The notes under the pieces are model-generated. The model was not told the origin of the DNA. It ran no database searches and worked only from the letters and a program-made list of their open reading frames with translations. Positions 49,568 through 61,117 of a DNA stretch of 64,000 bases are shown here, in pieces. Positions within the stretch are counted from its first letter, which is position 1. Every line of letters starts with the position of its first letter. Both the position numbers and the translations under genes were made by a program. The stretch comes from Frigidibacter mobilis (GTDB lineage Bacteria > Pseudomonadota > Alphaproteobacteria > Rhodobacterales > Rhodobacteraceae): positions 1,612,001 through 1,676,000 of the forward strand of contig NZ_CP012661.1 in the NCBI RefSeq assembly GCF_001620265.1, given 5' to 3'.

Positions 49568-50494
49568 CTAGCGTCTTGCCGCGCGCGCCAGCTGCGCCTC
49601 GCGGTGCCAGACATAAAGTCCGGCCCCCACGATCACAAGCGCACCGATCACCGTCCAGCGGTCGGGCAGGGTGCCGAAGAACACGAATCCCCATAGCGTG
49701 GCGAAGATCAGCCCCGAATAGCCGAAGGGCGCGATCACCCCCGCCTCGGCCAGCGTGAAGGCCCGCACCAGGCACAGCTGCCCCGCCGCACCCATCAGCC
49801 CTATCAGCGCAAAGCCCCACAGATCGCCTATCGCCACCGGCTGCCAGATCCAGGGCAGCATCGCCGTGCTCACCGCCGTGCCCAGCAACGCGGCATAGAG
49901 CATCGAGGTCCAGATCCCCTCCGTCGCGCTGGTCAGCCGCGTCAGCACCGCGAATCCGGCATAGCAGAAGGCCGCCGCCAGCGGCAGCAGCGCGGCCAGC
50001 GAGAACACGCCGCTGCCCGGCCGCACGATGATAAGCGCCCCCACCAGTGACACCAGCACCCCCGCCATCCGCCGCGGGCCGATCCGCTCGCCCAGGAACA
50101 ATGCCGCGCCGAGGGTGATGAGCACCGGGTTCACATCCATGATCGCCGTCGCCTCGGCCAGCCCGATATGGGCCAGCGACAGGAAGAACAGCGCCGTCGC
50201 CCCGAACTGGAACAGCGATCGCAGCGCCTGCAGCCCCGGCGAGCGGGTACGGATCACCGATCCCAGCCGCGGCGCCAGCAGCACCACCACCAGCACCGTC
50301 TGCCCGGCATAGCGCGCCCAGACCACCTGCATGCTGGGGTAGCTGGCGCTCAGATGCTTGGCCAGCGCATCCATCAGCGTGAAGATCATGATCCCCAGCA
50401 GCATGATGAGGATGCCGCGCGCCGCCGCAGAAAGCCCCGGCACTTCCGCGGGGGGGAGGGCGGGCCCGCCCCCCGTCTTGTCTTGCATGTTCAT
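49568..50494 (-). CDS. EamA/DMT-superfamily transporter
   Basis: 308 residues from ATG 50494, preceded by GGAAAGACAG. Ten hydrophobic helices arranged as two EamA repeats are visible (first repeat from GILIMLLGIMIFTLMDALAK, second from LLPLAAAFCYAGFAVLTRLT). Inner-membrane exporter of an unknown small metabolite. The frame is open far upstream only because it runs through the 50617-50826 repeat array. It lies 10 bases before the acyltransferase gene and is probably co-transcribed with it. Confidence 0.92.
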   Translation of the reverse strand: MNMQDKTGGGPALPPAEVPGLSAAARGILIMLLGIMIFTLMDALAKHLSASYPSMQVVWARYAGQTVLVVVLLAPRLGSVIRTRSPGLQALRSLFQFGATALFFLSLAHIGLAEATAIMDVNPVLITLGAALFLGERIGPRRMAGVLVSLVGALIIVRPGSGVFSLAALLPLAAAFCYAGFAVLTRLTSATEGIWTSMLYAALLGTAVSTAMLPWIWQPVAIGDLWGFALIGLMGAAGQLCLVRAFTLAEAGVIAPFGYSGLIFATLWGFVFFGTLPDRWTVIGALVIVGAGLYVWHREAQLARAARR

Positions 50495-50574
50495 TCTGTC
50501 TTTCCCGGCCGCCTTGCGCCGCCGGATTACCCCGCCTGGCGCGAAGGCACCACCCCGGAGACCCAGCCCGGTTT

Positions 50575-50610
50575 GCCTTTGCCTTGTTCCAAATATCCTC
50601 GGGGGGCCCG
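50575..50610. repeat. GATATTTG intergenic repeat copy
   Basis: GCCTTTGCCTTGTTCCAAAT followed by ATCCTCGGGGGG matches one arm of the pair at 47475-47553 in inverse orientation. It directly abuts the hairpin array. Confidence 0.75.
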
Positions 50611-50616
50611 GGGGGC

Positions 50617-50826
50617 AGAAAGCCCCCCGCTTCTTCGTTTCGAGCGGGGCAGAAAGCCCCCCGCTTCTTCGTTTCGAGCGGGGCAGAAAGCCCCCCGCTT
50701 CTTCGTTCGAGCGGGGCAGAAAGCCCCCCGCTTCTTCGTTCGAGCGGGGCAGAAAGCCCCCCGCTTCTTCGTTTCGAGCGGGCAGAAAGCCCCCCGCTTC
50801 TTCGTTTCGGGCGGGGCAAAAGGCCC
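50617..50826. repeat. Tandem array of six 33-34 bp hairpin units plus a partial unit
   Basis: Each unit contains AGAAAGCCCCCCGCTTCTTC followed by GTTTCGAGCGGGG. CCCCGCT pairs with AGCGGGG around an 11-base loop, so each unit is a terminator-like hairpin. Copies differ only by one-base changes in the GTTT run or in the last GGGG. The array separates pgk from the EamA gene, both on the minus strand. Confidence 0.92.
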
Positions 50827-50832
50827 CCCGGA

Positions 50833-52023
50833 TCAGCCCATCAGCGCCGCGACGCCCGGCAGGTCCTTGCCTTCCATCCATTCGAGGAAGGCCCCGCCGG
50901 CGGTGGAGATATAGGTGAATCCCTCCGCGGCCCCGGCCTTGTTCAGCGCTGCCACGGTATCGCCGCCGCCCGCAACCGAGATCAGGCTGCCCGCGGCGGT
51001 CAGCTCTGCCGCCCGTGCCGCCGCCGCATTGGTCGCGGCATCGAAGGGGGCGATCTCGAAGGCGCCAAGCGGGCCGTTCCAGATCAGCGTCCGGCAGGCG
51101 GCGAAGACCTCGGCAATCGCCGCCACCGTCTGCGGCCCGGCATCGAGGATCATCGCATCGGCCGGACAGGCCGCCACCGGCACCGTCTCGTTCGCGGCAT
51201 GGGCCTTGAACTCGCGCGCCACCACCACGTCCACCGGCAGGTGGATGGTGCAGCCGGCGCTGCGGGCCTTCTCGACGATCTCCAGCGCGGTCGCGGCCAT
51301 GTCGCGTTCCGCGAGGCTCTTGCCGACCTCGACGCCCTGCGCCACCAGGAAGGTATTGGCCATGCCGCCGCCGATCACCAGGTGATCGACCCGGGTCACG
51401 AGGTTGCCCAAGAGGTCGAGCTTGGTCGAGACCTTGGCCCCGCCCACCACCGCGACCACGGGGCGCACCGGATTGCCAAGCGCGGCTTCCAGCGCCTTCA
51501 GCTCCGCCTCCATCAGGCGCCCCGCGCAGGCGGGCAGCAGCCGGGCGATGCCTTCGGTCGAGGCATGGGCGCGGTGCGCGGCGGAAAAGGCGTCATTCAC
51601 ATAGACCTGCCCGAGCGCCGCCATCGCCGCCGCCAGCGCCGGGTCATTGGCCTCTTCGCCGGCATGGAAGCGGGTGTTCTCCAGCAGCACCACATCGCCC
51701 GCCGCCATGCCCGAGACCGCCGCCTTGGCCGGCCCGCCGATGCAATCCTCGGCAAAGGTGACCTTCTGCCCAAGCGCGGCTTCCAGCGCCGGCAGGGTCA
51801 GCTTCAGGCTCATCTCGGCGACCGGCTTGCCCTTGGGGCGCCCGTAATGGGCCAGCAGCACCGGCTTGCCGCCGCGGGCCAGGATGTCCTTCACCGTCGG
51901 CACGATCTTCTCGATCCGGGTCGCGTCGGTCACAAGGCCATCCTCCACCGGCACGTTGATATCCACCCGCACCAGCACCACCTTGCCGTCAAGCTCCATG
52001 TCGTCCAGCGTCTTCCAGGCCAT
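50833..52023 (-). CDS. pgk: Phosphoglycerate kinase
   Basis: 396 residues from ATG 52023 after GAGGAGACC. It catalyses ATP formation from 1,3-bisphosphoglycerate in glycolysis. Family signatures are [20 protein letters not shown] (substrate-binding N-domain), [40 protein letters not shown] and the C-domain nucleotide site [16 protein letters not shown] with [12 protein letters not shown]. Length is normal. Transcription runs left into the hairpin array at 50617-50826, which probably terminates it. Confidence 0.98.
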   Translation of the reverse strand: MAWKTLDDMELDGKVVLVRVDINVPVEDGLVTDATRIEKIVPTVKDILARGGKPVLLAHYGRPKGKPVAEMSLKLTLPALEAALGQKVTFAEDCIGGPAKAAVSGMAAGDVVLLENTRFHAGEEANDPALAAAMAALGQVYVNDAFSAAHRAHASTEGIARLLPACAGRLMEAELKALEAALGNPVRPVVAVVGGAKVSTKLDLLGNLVTRVDHLVIGGGMANTFLVAQGVEVGKSLAERDMAATALEIVEKARSAGCTIHLPVDVVVAREFKAHAANETVPVAACPADAMILDAGPQTVAAIAEVFAACRTLIWNGPLGAFEIAPFDAATNAAAARAAELTAAGSLISVAGGGDTVAALNKAGAAEGFTYISTAGGAFLEWMEGKDLPGVAALMG

Positions 52024-52207
52024 CGTCGGTCTCCTCGGGGTATGCGTGCTGCAGGGATTGCGTGCTGCGGGGGTTGGCGTGCTGCGCGGGGCGCGCGCGC
52101 TACCGAACCCCATCCTCCCGATTTCGTCAACCGCTCGCGCGCCTTTGCGCTTGCTCCTGCCCCGGGCCCGCGTCTAGGGTCGCCCCCGACTGGAAAAGGA
52201 GGCATTC

Positions 52208-52711
52208 ATGGCCGACATCAAGGATCCCGAAAACACCATCCTGGTAGAGTTGAAGGATGGCACCGTCGCCATCGAGCTTCTGACCGAGATCGCGCCCAAA
52301 CATGCCGAGCGCATGAAGGCCCTGGCCCGTGCCGGCGCCTATGACGGGGTGATCTTCCACCGCGTCATCGAGGGCTTCATGGCCCAGACCGGCGATGTGG
52401 AACATGGCAAGCCCGGCGGCAATGCCGGCCGCGCCGGCACCGGCGGATCGGATATGCCCGACCTGCCCGCCGAATTCAGCGGCATCCCGCATGACCGCGG
52501 CACGCTTGGCGCTGCCCGCTCGCAGAACCCGAACTCGGCCAACAGCCAGTTCTTCATCAACTTCAGCGACAACCATTTCCTGAACCGCCAGTACACGGTC
52601 TATGGCCGGGTGATCTCGGGCATGGAATTCGTCGACAAGATCGCCCGCGGCGAGCCCCCCGCGAAGCCCGATGCGATGATCTCGGTCAAGGTGGCCGCCG
52701 ATGTCGCGTGA
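52208..52711 (+). CDS. Cyclophilin-type peptidyl-prolyl isomerase, cytoplasmic
   Basis: 167 residues from ATG 52208, after AAAAGGAGG. It lacks a signal peptide. Cyclophilin signatures are FHRVIEGFMAQTGD (catalytic Arg), LPAEFSG and SANSQFFINFSDNHFLNRQY. It speeds proline cis/trans isomerisation during protein folding. It overlaps the next cyclophilin gene by 11 bases, forming a cytoplasmic/periplasmic pair. Confidence 0.96.
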   Translation: MADIKDPENTILVELKDGTVAIELLTEIAPKHAERMKALARAGAYDGVIFHRVIEGFMAQTGDVEHGKPGGNAGRAGTGGSDMPDLPAEFSGIPHDRGTLGAARSQNPNSANSQFFINFSDNHFLNRQYTVYGRVISGMEFVDKIARGEPPAKPDAMISVKVAADVA

Positions 52712-53312
52712 TCGCCTCATCGCCGGCGGGCTGATGGCCGCAGGCATCGCGGTGATCGGCGCCTTTGCGCTGACCCAGATGCCGGGCGAGGCACGTGCCG
52801 CGACCGATGGTCCCGGCCCGAACCTGATCGTCGAGGTCGGCGGATCGACCTCTGGCCAGATCGTCATCGACCTGCTGCCCGACGTGGCGCCCAAGCATGT
52901 GGAGCAGATCACCGCGCTGGCCGCCGAGGGCGCCTATGACGGCGTGGTGTTCCACCGCGTCATCGACGGCTTCATGGCGCAGACCGGCGACGTGCAGTTC
53001 GGCAAGCAGGGCGGCGACACCCGGATGGCCGGCATGGGCGGATCGTCCCGCCCCGATCTGCCCGCCGAGTTCTCGGACATCTCGTTCGAGCGCGGCGTGG
53101 TCGGCATGGCCCGCTCGCAAAGCCCCGACTCGGCGAACAGCCAGTTCTTCATCATGTTCGCGCCGGGCGAGTTCCTGAACGGCCAATACACCGTCGTCGG
53201 CAATGTCGTGTCGGGGATGGAGGTCGTGGACGCGATCAAGAAGGGCGATCAGGCGGCCAACGGCTCGGTGACGGATCCGGACTTCATGGCGAGCGTGACT
53301 GTGGCCGAGTGA
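52701..53312 (+). CDS. Cyclophilin-type peptidyl-prolyl isomerase, periplasmic
   Basis: 203 residues. An N-terminal signal or anchor (LIAGGLMAAGIAVIGAFALT followed by GEARAA) sends it to the periplasm. The domain has FHRVIDGFMAQTGD and SANSQFFIMFAPGEFLNGQY. Its start lies inside the end of the cytoplasmic paralogue, so translation is coupled. The two probably arose by duplication. Confidence 0.95.
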   Translation: MSRDRLIAGGLMAAGIAVIGAFALTQMPGEARAATDGPGPNLIVEVGGSTSGQIVIDLLPDVAPKHVEQITALAAEGAYDGVVFHRVIDGFMAQTGDVQFGKQGGDTRMAGMGGSSRPDLPAEFSDISFERGVVGMARSQSPDSANSQFFIMFAPGEFLNGQYTVVGNVVSGMEVVDAIKKGDQAANGSVTDPDFMASVTVAE

Positions 53313-53344
53313 TCCTCCGGCCAAGCCGGGGGCGCTGCCCCCGG

Positions 53345-53375
53345 ACCCCCGGGATATTTGGACCAGAACGAATGA
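53345..53375. repeat. GATATTTG intergenic repeat copy
   Basis: CCCCCGGGATATTTGGACCA followed by GAACGAATG, between the isomerase stop and the terminator. The copy at 62630-62659 is its inverse complement. Confidence 0.8.
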
Positions 53376-53378
53376 GGA

Positions 53379-53411
53379 AGGGGCGGCGCCGGTTGGCAGC
53401 CGCCCCTTTTT
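53379..53411 (+). terminator. Rho-independent terminator after the isomerase pair
   Basis: AGGGGCGGC and GCCGCCCCT form a 9-bp stem, followed by TTTTT. It lies between convergent genes and may also serve tyrS on the other strand. Confidence 0.88.
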
Positions 53412-53412
53412 C

Positions 53413-54663
53413 TTAGGCCAGCGTCACCAGCGCATGGCGTTTCTTGCCGGCGCTGAGCTTCAGCGGCTCGGCCAGATCGGCGGCGCCGATCATCTGGCCG
53501 GTATCGGTCGCGGCCTCGTCATTCAGCCGCAGCCCGCCTTCGGCGATCAGCCGCTTGGCATCCTTGCCGGATTTGGCCAGGCCCGAGCGCACCACCAGCT
53601 GCGCCAGGCTGATGCCCTCGGCAACCTCTTCCGCCGACAGTGCCAGCGTCGGCAGCTCCTCGCCCACACCGCCATGCTCGAACACCTCGCGCGCGGTGGC
53701 TTCCGCCGCCGCCGCCGCCTCGGTGCCGTGCAAGAGGCCGGTGATCTCGTTGGCAAGGATCACCTTGGCCGCGTTGATCTCGGAGCCTGCCAGCGCACCA
53801 AGACGGTCGCATTCCTCCACCGGCAGCTCGGTATAGAGCTTGAGGAACCGCCCGACATCGGCATCGGTGGTGTTGCGCCAGAACTGCCAGAACTCGTAGG
53901 GCGAGAGCATCGCCGAGCTGAGCCAGACCGCACCGCCCTGGCTCTTGCCCATCTTGCGCCCGTCGCTGGTGGTCAGCAGCGGCGAGGTCAGCCCGAAGAT
54001 CTCATGGTCCAGCACCCGGCGCGTCAGGTCGATGCCGTTGATGATGTTGCCCCACTGGTCCGAGCCGCCCATCTGCAGCACGCAGCCATAGCGGCGGTTG
54101 ATTTCAAGGAAATCGTAGGCCTGCAGGATCATGTAGTTGAATTCGAGGAAGGACAGCGACTGCTCGCGGTCCAGCCGCGATTTCACGCTCTCGAAGCTCA
54201 GCATCCGGTTCACGCTGAAATGCCGCCCGATATCGCGCAGGAACTCGAGGTAGTTCAGGTTGTCCAGCCATTCGGCATTGTTCAGCATCAGCGCATCGGT
54301 CGGCCCTTCGCCATAGGCAAGGTAGCGGGCAAAGACCTGGCCCATGCCGGCGATGTTCTCGTTGATCTTCTCGGGCGTCAGCAGCGGGCGTTCCTCCGCG
54401 CGGAACGAGGGGTCGCCCACCTTGGTGGTGCCCCCGCCCATCAGCGTGATCGGCTTGCCGCCGGTCTTCTGCAGCCAGCGCAGCATCATGATGTTCAAGA
54501 GGTGCCCGACATGCAGCGAGGCGGCGGTGGCATCATAGCCGATATAGGCCGGAACCACGCCCGCCACCAGCGCGCCATCCAGCGCCTGAATGTCGGTGCA
54601 ATCCGCCAGATAGCCCCGCTCGATCATGACCGAGAGGAAATCGGATTTCGGGTGCCAGGTCAT
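53413..54663 (-). CDS. tyrS: Tyrosyl-tRNA synthetase
   Basis: 416 residues from ATG 54663 ([10 protein letters not shown]), chosen because the extra N-terminal codons up to 54726 come from a short direct repeat. Class I signatures are HVGH in [13 protein letters not shown] and KMGKS in [12 protein letters not shown]. The tyrosine-binding region reads [20 protein letters not shown], and a C-terminal S4 RNA-binding domain ([20 protein letters not shown]) completes the bacterial TyrRS. It charges tRNA-Tyr in the cytoplasm. Confidence 0.97.
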   Translation of the reverse strand: MTWHPKSDFLSVMIERGYLADCTDIQALDGALVAGVVPAYIGYDATAASLHVGHLLNIMMLRWLQKTGGKPITLMGGGTTKVGDPSFRAEERPLLTPEKINENIAGMGQVFARYLAYGEGPTDALMLNNAEWLDNLNYLEFLRDIGRHFSVNRMLSFESVKSRLDREQSLSFLEFNYMILQAYDFLEINRRYGCVLQMGGSDQWGNIINGIDLTRRVLDHEIFGLTSPLLTTSDGRKMGKSQGGAVWLSSAMLSPYEFWQFWRNTTDADVGRFLKLYTELPVEECDRLGALAGSEINAAKVILANEITGLLHGTEAAAAAEATAREVFEHGGVGEELPTLALSAEEVAEGISLAQLVVRSGLAKSGKDAKRLIAEGGLRLNDEAATDTGQMIGAADLAEPLKLSAGKKRHALVTLA

Positions 54664-54671
54664 CGCGTCGT

Positions 54672-54707
54672 CCAGTTCTGCTTGTCGCGCCAGTTCTGCT
54701 TGTCGAG
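54672..54707. repeat. 18-bp direct repeat at the tyrS start
   Basis: CCAGTTCTGCTTGTCG occurs at 54672 and again at 54690, giving two adjacent 18-base units in the region between tyrS and anmK. Confidence 0.7.
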
Positions 54708-54761
54708 GTCGTCCTTCTGCGCGCATATATCGGGACAGCAGGCAAAGGGGAAGTGGGGGTC

Positions 54762-55874
54762 ATGGTCAAGTCGGGCGCAGGGCAGGGTCCGGTCTGGGCA
54801 CTTGGCACCATGTCGGGCACTTCGCTGGACGGGGTCGATGCCGCGCTGCTGCGCACCGACGGGCATGAGGTGCTGGAGTTCGGCGCCAGCGCCTACCGGC
54901 CCTATACCGAGGCAGAGCGTGCCGTGTTGCGCGCCGCGCTTGGCCGCTGGCCCGGTGAGCCGGGCGTGGCCGAGGCCGCCGAGGTGGTGGAAACCGCCCA
55001 TGCCGAGCTGCTCTCGCGTTTTGACGGGGCCGATCTTGTCGGCTTCCACGGCCAGACCCTGGCCCATGATCCGCGCGGGCGCGGCACCCATCAGGCCGGC
55101 AATGGCGCGGTGCTGGCGGCGGTGCTGGACCTGCCGGTGGTGTGGGATTTCCGCAGCTCGGACGTGACGCTTGGCGGGCAGGGCGCGCCGCTGGCGCCGT
55201 TCTACCACTTCGCCTGCGCGCGGTTCATCGGGGCGAGCGGGCCGCTGGCCTTCCTGAACCTCGGCGGCGTCGGCAACCTCACCTGGGTCGATCCGGCGCT
55301 GCCGGGGCCGGAAGCTCCGGGTGCGCTGCTGGCCTTCGATACCGGCCCGGCCAATGCCCCGGTGAATGACCTGATGCAGGCGCGGCGCGGGGGGGCGCAG
55401 GACGAGGGCGGGGCGCTGGCGGCCACCGGCAGGGTGGACGCGGCGGTGATCGAGGCCTTCCTGGCGCATCCGTATTTCTTCAAGATGCCGCCCAAGTCGC
55501 TGGACCGGAATGATTTTGCCGGGTTGCTTGAGGCGGTTTCCAGCCTCTCCGATGCCGATGCCGCCGCCACCCTCACCGCCGCCGCTGCCGCCGCGGTCGC
55601 GCGCGGGGCCGAGCATTTTCCGCGCCCGCCCTCGCAGATCCTGGTGGCCGGCGGCGGGCGGCACAATGCCACGTTGATGGCGATGCTGGCCGAACGGCTC
55701 GGTTGCCCGGTGCGCCCCGTCGAGGCCGTGGGGCTGGACGGCGACATGCTCGAGGCGCAGGCCTTCGCCTTTCTCGCGGTGCGGGTGCTGCGCGGCATGG
55801 CGACCAGTTGCCCCGCCACGACCGGCGTTGCCGCGGCGGTGGGCGGTGGCAAGATCAGCCGGCCCGACTCCTGA
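54762..55874 (+). CDS. anmK: Anhydro-N-acetylmuramic acid kinase
   Basis: 370 residues from ATG 54762 after AAGGGGAAG; GTG 54753 is an alternative. The ATP/substrate signature [16 protein letters not shown], the GFHGQT loop, [13 protein letters not shown] and the DTGPAN phosphate-binding motif are all visible. The enzyme opens and phosphorylates 1,6-anhydroMurNAc for cell-wall recycling. It is divergent from tyrS, a common arrangement in Rhodobacterales as I recall it, and its last 20 bases overlap rarD on the other strand. Confidence 0.96.
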   Translation: MVKSGAGQGPVWALGTMSGTSLDGVDAALLRTDGHEVLEFGASAYRPYTEAERAVLRAALGRWPGEPGVAEAAEVVETAHAELLSRFDGADLVGFHGQTLAHDPRGRGTHQAGNGAVLAAVLDLPVVWDFRSSDVTLGGQGAPLAPFYHFACARFIGASGPLAFLNLGGVGNLTWVDPALPGPEAPGALLAFDTGPANAPVNDLMQARRGGAQDEGGALAATGRVDAAVIEAFLAHPYFFKMPPKSLDRNDFAGLLEAVSSLSDADAAATLTAAAAAAVARGAEHFPRPPSQILVAGGGRHNATLMAMLAERLGCPVRPVEAVGLDGDMLEAQAFAFLAVRVLRGMATSCPATTGVAAAVGGGKISRPDS

Positions 55875-56757
55875 ACATCGACACGGAATACAGCACCAGC
55901 GCTGCCCAGATCATCGCAAAGCCGATGGCTTGGGCCTGCCCGAACGGCTCGCCGAACACGAAGACGGCGGTCAGGAAGATCATCGTCGGCGCGATATACT
56001 GCATGATCCCGATGGTCGACAGCCGCAGCAGCTTGGCGCCGTTGGCATAGAGGATCAGCGGCACCGCCGTGACCAGCCCGCAGCCCAGCAGCAGGCCGGT
56101 ATCCCGGGCGCTGCCGGCCAGGAAATGCCCCTGGCCCGTGAAGGCCAGCCAGCCCAGCCAGATCAGCGCCGGCGGGGTCAGCAGCAGCACCTCGAGAAAG
56201 AATCCCTGGTTGGGGCCGATGGGCAGCTGCTTCTTGAGGTAGGCATAGGCGCCCCAGCTCAGCATCAGCGCAAGCGCCACCATCGGCAGCCGGCCCAGCT
56301 GCACGGTCAGTACCACCACCGCCAGCGCCGCAAGGGCAATCGCGGCCTTCTGCAGGCCCGAGGGCCGCTCTCCCAGCAGCACCGCACCCAGAAAGATGCT
56401 GAACAGCGGGTTGATGTAATAGCCAAGCGCCGCGTCCAGCGCATGGCCGCTGACGATGGCCCAGATGTAGATCCCCCAGTTGACCGAGATCAGCGCCGCC
56501 GTCACCGCGGCCATCCCGATCATGCGCGGGGTGCGCAGGGCGCGCTTCAGATCGGCGGTGCGCCCCGAGGCGACCAGCACCAGCCCCGCCACCGGCAGCG
56601 CCCAGAGCGCGCGATGCGCGATGATCTCCACCGGCGGGATATGGGCCAGCGCCTTCATGTAGACAGGCAGGAAGCCCCAGAGCAGATAGGCTGACAGGGC
56701 AAAGCCGAAGCCGGCCAGGCTGTCCTGATTGCGGGGAGGAGGGGGAAGGTCGGTCAT
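55855..56757 (-). CDS. rarD: RarD-type EamA transporter
   Basis: 300 residues with ten membrane helices. The RarD signature regions are [50 protein letters not shown] with YYINPLF, and [20 protein letters not shown]. Members are inner-membrane exporters of the DMT superfamily. The 3' end overlaps that of anmK by 20 bases (convergent). Confidence 0.94.
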   Translation of the reverse strand: MTDLPPPPRNQDSLAGFGFALSAYLLWGFLPVYMKALAHIPPVEIIAHRALWALPVAGLVLVASGRTADLKRALRTPRMIGMAAVTAALISVNWGIYIWAIVSGHALDAALGYYINPLFSIFLGAVLLGERPSGLQKAAIALAALAVVVLTVQLGRLPMVALALMLSWGAYAYLKKQLPIGPNQGFFLEVLLLTPPALIWLGWLAFTGQGHFLAGSARDTGLLLGCGLVTAVPLILYANGAKLLRLSTIGIMQYIAPTMIFLTAVFVFGEPFGQAQAIGFAMIWAALVLYSVSMFRSRAG

Positions 56758-56835
56758 GCGCCGGGTCTAGCCGCAGGCCGGAGCCGCTGCCACGCAAAAC
56801 TTGTATCGAATACGCTTGCGCGCGGGCAGGGAATG

Positions 56836-56862
56836 CCCCGCCAGAGGATGCCTCTGGCGGGG
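56836..56862 (-). terminator. Strong hairpin downstream of eno
   Basis: CCCCGCCAGAGG and CCTCTGGCGGGG form a perfect 12-bp stem with a 3-base loop, 17 bases after the eno stop. There is no clear T run, so the terminator call rests on position and stability. Confidence 0.65.
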
Positions 56863-56878
56863 GTCTGGTCAGCGGGCC

Positions 56879-58599
<1,721 letters not shown>

Positions 58600-58785
58600 G
58601 CGCCTTGTCTCCACCGCCTCTTGTGCCGGGGTTTACGCGGTTTGCGCGCGCGCGAAAACCCCCTCCTCCCGGCTGTTTGCGCAAACCTGCCGCATCCGCC
58701 CGCGTCGCGGCCGGCAACGCCCGTGTCGCGGGCGGGTTTGCACCGGCGCGTGCCCCGGGATAGAGCAGCGGGGGGGAGGACCATC

Positions 58786-59705
58786 ATGCAGCGCAAGGAC
58801 CGGATCGACATGTTTGGCGCAGTATCCCTCACGGGGTTTGCGCTGTTCCTGGCCATCAACCAGGTGGTCATCAAGCTGGTGAATGAAGGGCTGCAGCCGG
58901 CGTTCTTTGCCGGGATGCGCTCTGCCCTTGCGGTGCTGTGCCTCTGGGCCTTCATGGCATGGCGCGGCCGCCCGCCGCGGCTGACGCGCGAGATGGCGCT
59001 GCCCGGTGTGCTGATCGGGCTCTGCTTCTCGGCCGAGTTCCTGCTGCTGTTCCTGGCGCTGGACCTGACCACCGTCACCCGCAGCGCGATTCTGTTCTAT
59101 TCGATGCCGGTCTGGATGGCGCTTGGCGCGCATCTGTGGATGCCGGGCGAGCGGATCGGGCCGGCCAAGGCAGCAGGGCTGGCGCTGGCGCTGGCCGGGG
59201 TTGCCTGGGCGCTGCTGGACCGGGCGGCGGGGCGCCCGCGCCGGGGCACGCGCCCAGCCTTCTGGGGGACCTGTGCGCGCTTGGCGCCGCCATCGGCTGG
59301 GCCAGCACCGCGCTGTTGGCCCGCGCGACCCGGCTGCGCACCGAACGGCCGGAAATGCAGCTGTTCTGGCAGGTGCTGGTCTCGGCCCCGGTGCTGCTGA
59401 TCGCGGCGCCGCTGTTCGGCCCGCTGATCCGCGACCTGGGGCCGATCCACATCGCGGGCCTGGTGTTTCAGGCGGTGCTGGTCGTTTCGGGCGGGTTCAT
59501 GTTCTGGCTGTGGCTGCTGTCGATCTATCCGGTGTCGGGCGTCGCCAGTTTCTCCTTCCTCAGCCCGGTGTTCAGCGTCGGGCTGGGATGGGCGCTTCTG
59601 GACGAGCAGGTCGGCCCCTCGCTGATCGGCGCGCTGGTGCTGGTGGCGGCGGGGATCGTGCTTATAAACCGGCCGCGGCGGGCCCCGGTGCCGGCGCCGC
59701 TTTAG
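58786..59705 (+). pseudogene. EamA/DMT-superfamily transporter, one-base frameshift
   Basis: ATG 58786 follows GGGGGGAGGACC. The first EamA repeat (FAINQ-type helix LTGFALFLAINQVVIKLVNE through YSMPVWMALGAHLWM) is in one frame, and the second (LCALGAAIGWASTALLARAT to the end) in another, with the switch at about 59225-59236 in GGCGGCGGGGCGCCC. Adding or removing a base there yields a continuous ~305-residue ten-helix transporter. The 3' end overlaps the convergent gene at 59662 by 44 bases. Confidence 0.9.
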
Positions 59706-60396
59706 GCTCGATCCGCACATCCGCCCAGATCGGCAGATGGTCCGAGGCGACGCGCGCCAGCGGCGTATCGAGCACGCCCGCATCCAGCAGATGCAGCCCC
59801 ATCCCCAGCGCCACCCGGTCCAGCCGGCCGAGGGGCTGGCTTGCGGGAAAGCTGCGACCCGGGGCGTGAACGTGGAAGGCATCGGTCAGCGGCTCCATCC
59901 CGCCCGAGACCGACCATTCGTTGAAATCGCCCAGAATGACCGTCGGCATCGCATCATGCCCCACCAGCGCGGCGCGGATCGCCGCCAGTTGCAGCCGCCG
60001 CCAGCGCCGCATCAGCCCCAGATGCACGCAGACGACGCGATAGGGCGCGCCGCCCCCCGCCACCTCCACCGCCAGCGCCCCGCGCGGCTCCAGTGCCGGC
60101 AGGTCCAGCCGCTCCACCCGGCTTGCGACAAGCCCGCGGCGCAGCAGGACCGTCTGCCCGTGCCAGCCCAGGCTTTCGGGCGATTGCGCGGCATCGACGG
60201 GAGCAAAGTCGGTCTCGGTGGCGATCAGGTCCGGCGGCAGGGCGAAGGGCCGCGGCGCATAGCGGCGGTCCACCTCCTGCAGTGCAACCACATCGGCCGA
60301 CAGCGCGTTGATGACATCAAGCGTCCGGCCCGGCAGTCGCCTGCCATCGGCGCCAAGGCATTTGCGGATATTGTAGCTGGCAAGACGGGTGCGCAT
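59662..60396 (-). CDS. Endonuclease/exonuclease/phosphatase-family protein
   Basis: 244 residues. The fold signatures are SYNIRKCLGADGRR (Asn), VVALQEVDRRY (metal-binding Glu), ILGDFNEWSVSG (DxN pair) and the terminal SDHLPIWADV (Asp-His catalytic pair). It is a metal-dependent phosphodiesterase or phosphatase; substrate unknown. It has no clear signal peptide. It is divergent from the membrane protein gene at 60449. Confidence 0.92.
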   Translation of the reverse strand: MRTRLASYNIRKCLGADGRRLPGRTLDVINALSADVVALQEVDRRYAPRPFALPPDLIATETDFAPVDAAQSPESLGWHGQTVLLRRGLVASRVERLDLPALEPRGALAVEVAGGGAPYRVVCVHLGLMRRWRRLQLAAIRAALVGHDAMPTVILGDFNEWSVSGGMEPLTDAFHVHAPGRSFPASQPLGRLDRVALGMGLHLLDAGVLDTPLARVASDHLPIWADVRIEPKAAPAPGPAAAGL

Positions 60397-60448
60397 ATCC
60401 TTGATATAGGTCCGGACAAGAGCCGGAAAAAGCGGGCAGGGGAAGACG

Positions 60449-61111
60449 ATGGCCGAATCCGGCAGCTGGAGGGCGAAATTCCGCAGGCAGGCCTATGTGG
60501 TGCAACTCATATGGGCGAGTCTTGCACTGGCCTTCATCGGTGCGCTGGTCACGATGAACTGGTCGCTGGCCTTCATCGCGGCGGCGACCTTCGGGCTGTC
60601 GCTGGCGCCGATCCTGTTCGTGCGGCGCATCGGGGTGCAATTGCCTATGTCCTTCTTCGCCGGGATCGTGATCTTCATCTACGCCACGATCTTCCTGGGC
60701 GAGGCCTTCGACTTCTACAACCGCTATGCCTGGTGGGATGTGATGCTGCATGGCGGCTCGGCGCTTGGCTTCGGGCTGATCGGCTTCCTGTTCGTCTTCA
60801 CCATGTTCGAGGGCGACCGCTATGCCGCCCCCGCCTGGGCGATGGCCTTCATCGCCTTCAGCTTTGCCGTGACGATGGGCGCGCTGTGGGAGATCTTCGA
60901 GTTCTTCATGGACCAGACCTTCGGGCTGAACATGCAGAAATCCGGCCTCGTCGACACGATGTGGGACCTGATCGTCGACGTGATCGGCGGCGCCTTCGGG
61001 GCGTTCTGCGGGTTCCTGTTCCTGAAGGGCCGCCAGCTTGGCGGCTTTACCGGGGTGCTTCAGGACTTCATCCAGAAAAACCGCCAGCTGTTCCACCGGC
61101 TGCGCAAGTAG
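60449..61111 (+). CDS. DUF2238/YjdF-like integral membrane protein
   Basis: 220 residues with about five or six membrane helices. Conserved polar residues sit in WWDVMLHGGSALGFGLIGF, ALWEIFEFFMDQTFGLNMQ and SGLVDTMWDLIVDVIGGAFG, the pattern of DUF2238. Function is unknown. A GGGGAAGACG site precedes ATG 60449. Confidence 0.9.
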   Translation: MAESGSWRAKFRRQAYVVQLIWASLALAFIGALVTMNWSLAFIAAATFGLSLAPILFVRRIGVQLPMSFFAGIVIFIYATIFLGEAFDFYNRYAWWDVMLHGGSALGFGLIGFLFVFTMFEGDRYAAPAWAMAFIAFSFAVTMGALWEIFEFFMDQTFGLNMQKSGLVDTMWDLIVDVIGGAFGAFCGFLFLKGRQLGGFTGVLQDFIQKNRQLFHRLRK

Positions 61112-61117
61112 CGCGGG

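Noticed and set aside
50617..50826. The hairpin array considered as a CRISPR array
   Set aside because: Units are contiguous with no spacers.
48636..50881. Long minus-strand frames with repeated EEAGGFLP-like peptides upstream of the EamA gene
   Set aside because: The peptides are translations of the non-coding 33-34-bp hairpin array; the EamA gene starts at 50494.
50584..52344. A 586-codon plus-strand frame over the repeat array and pgk
   Set aside because: It is a shadow of pgk and of the repeat array; no ribosome site or domain.
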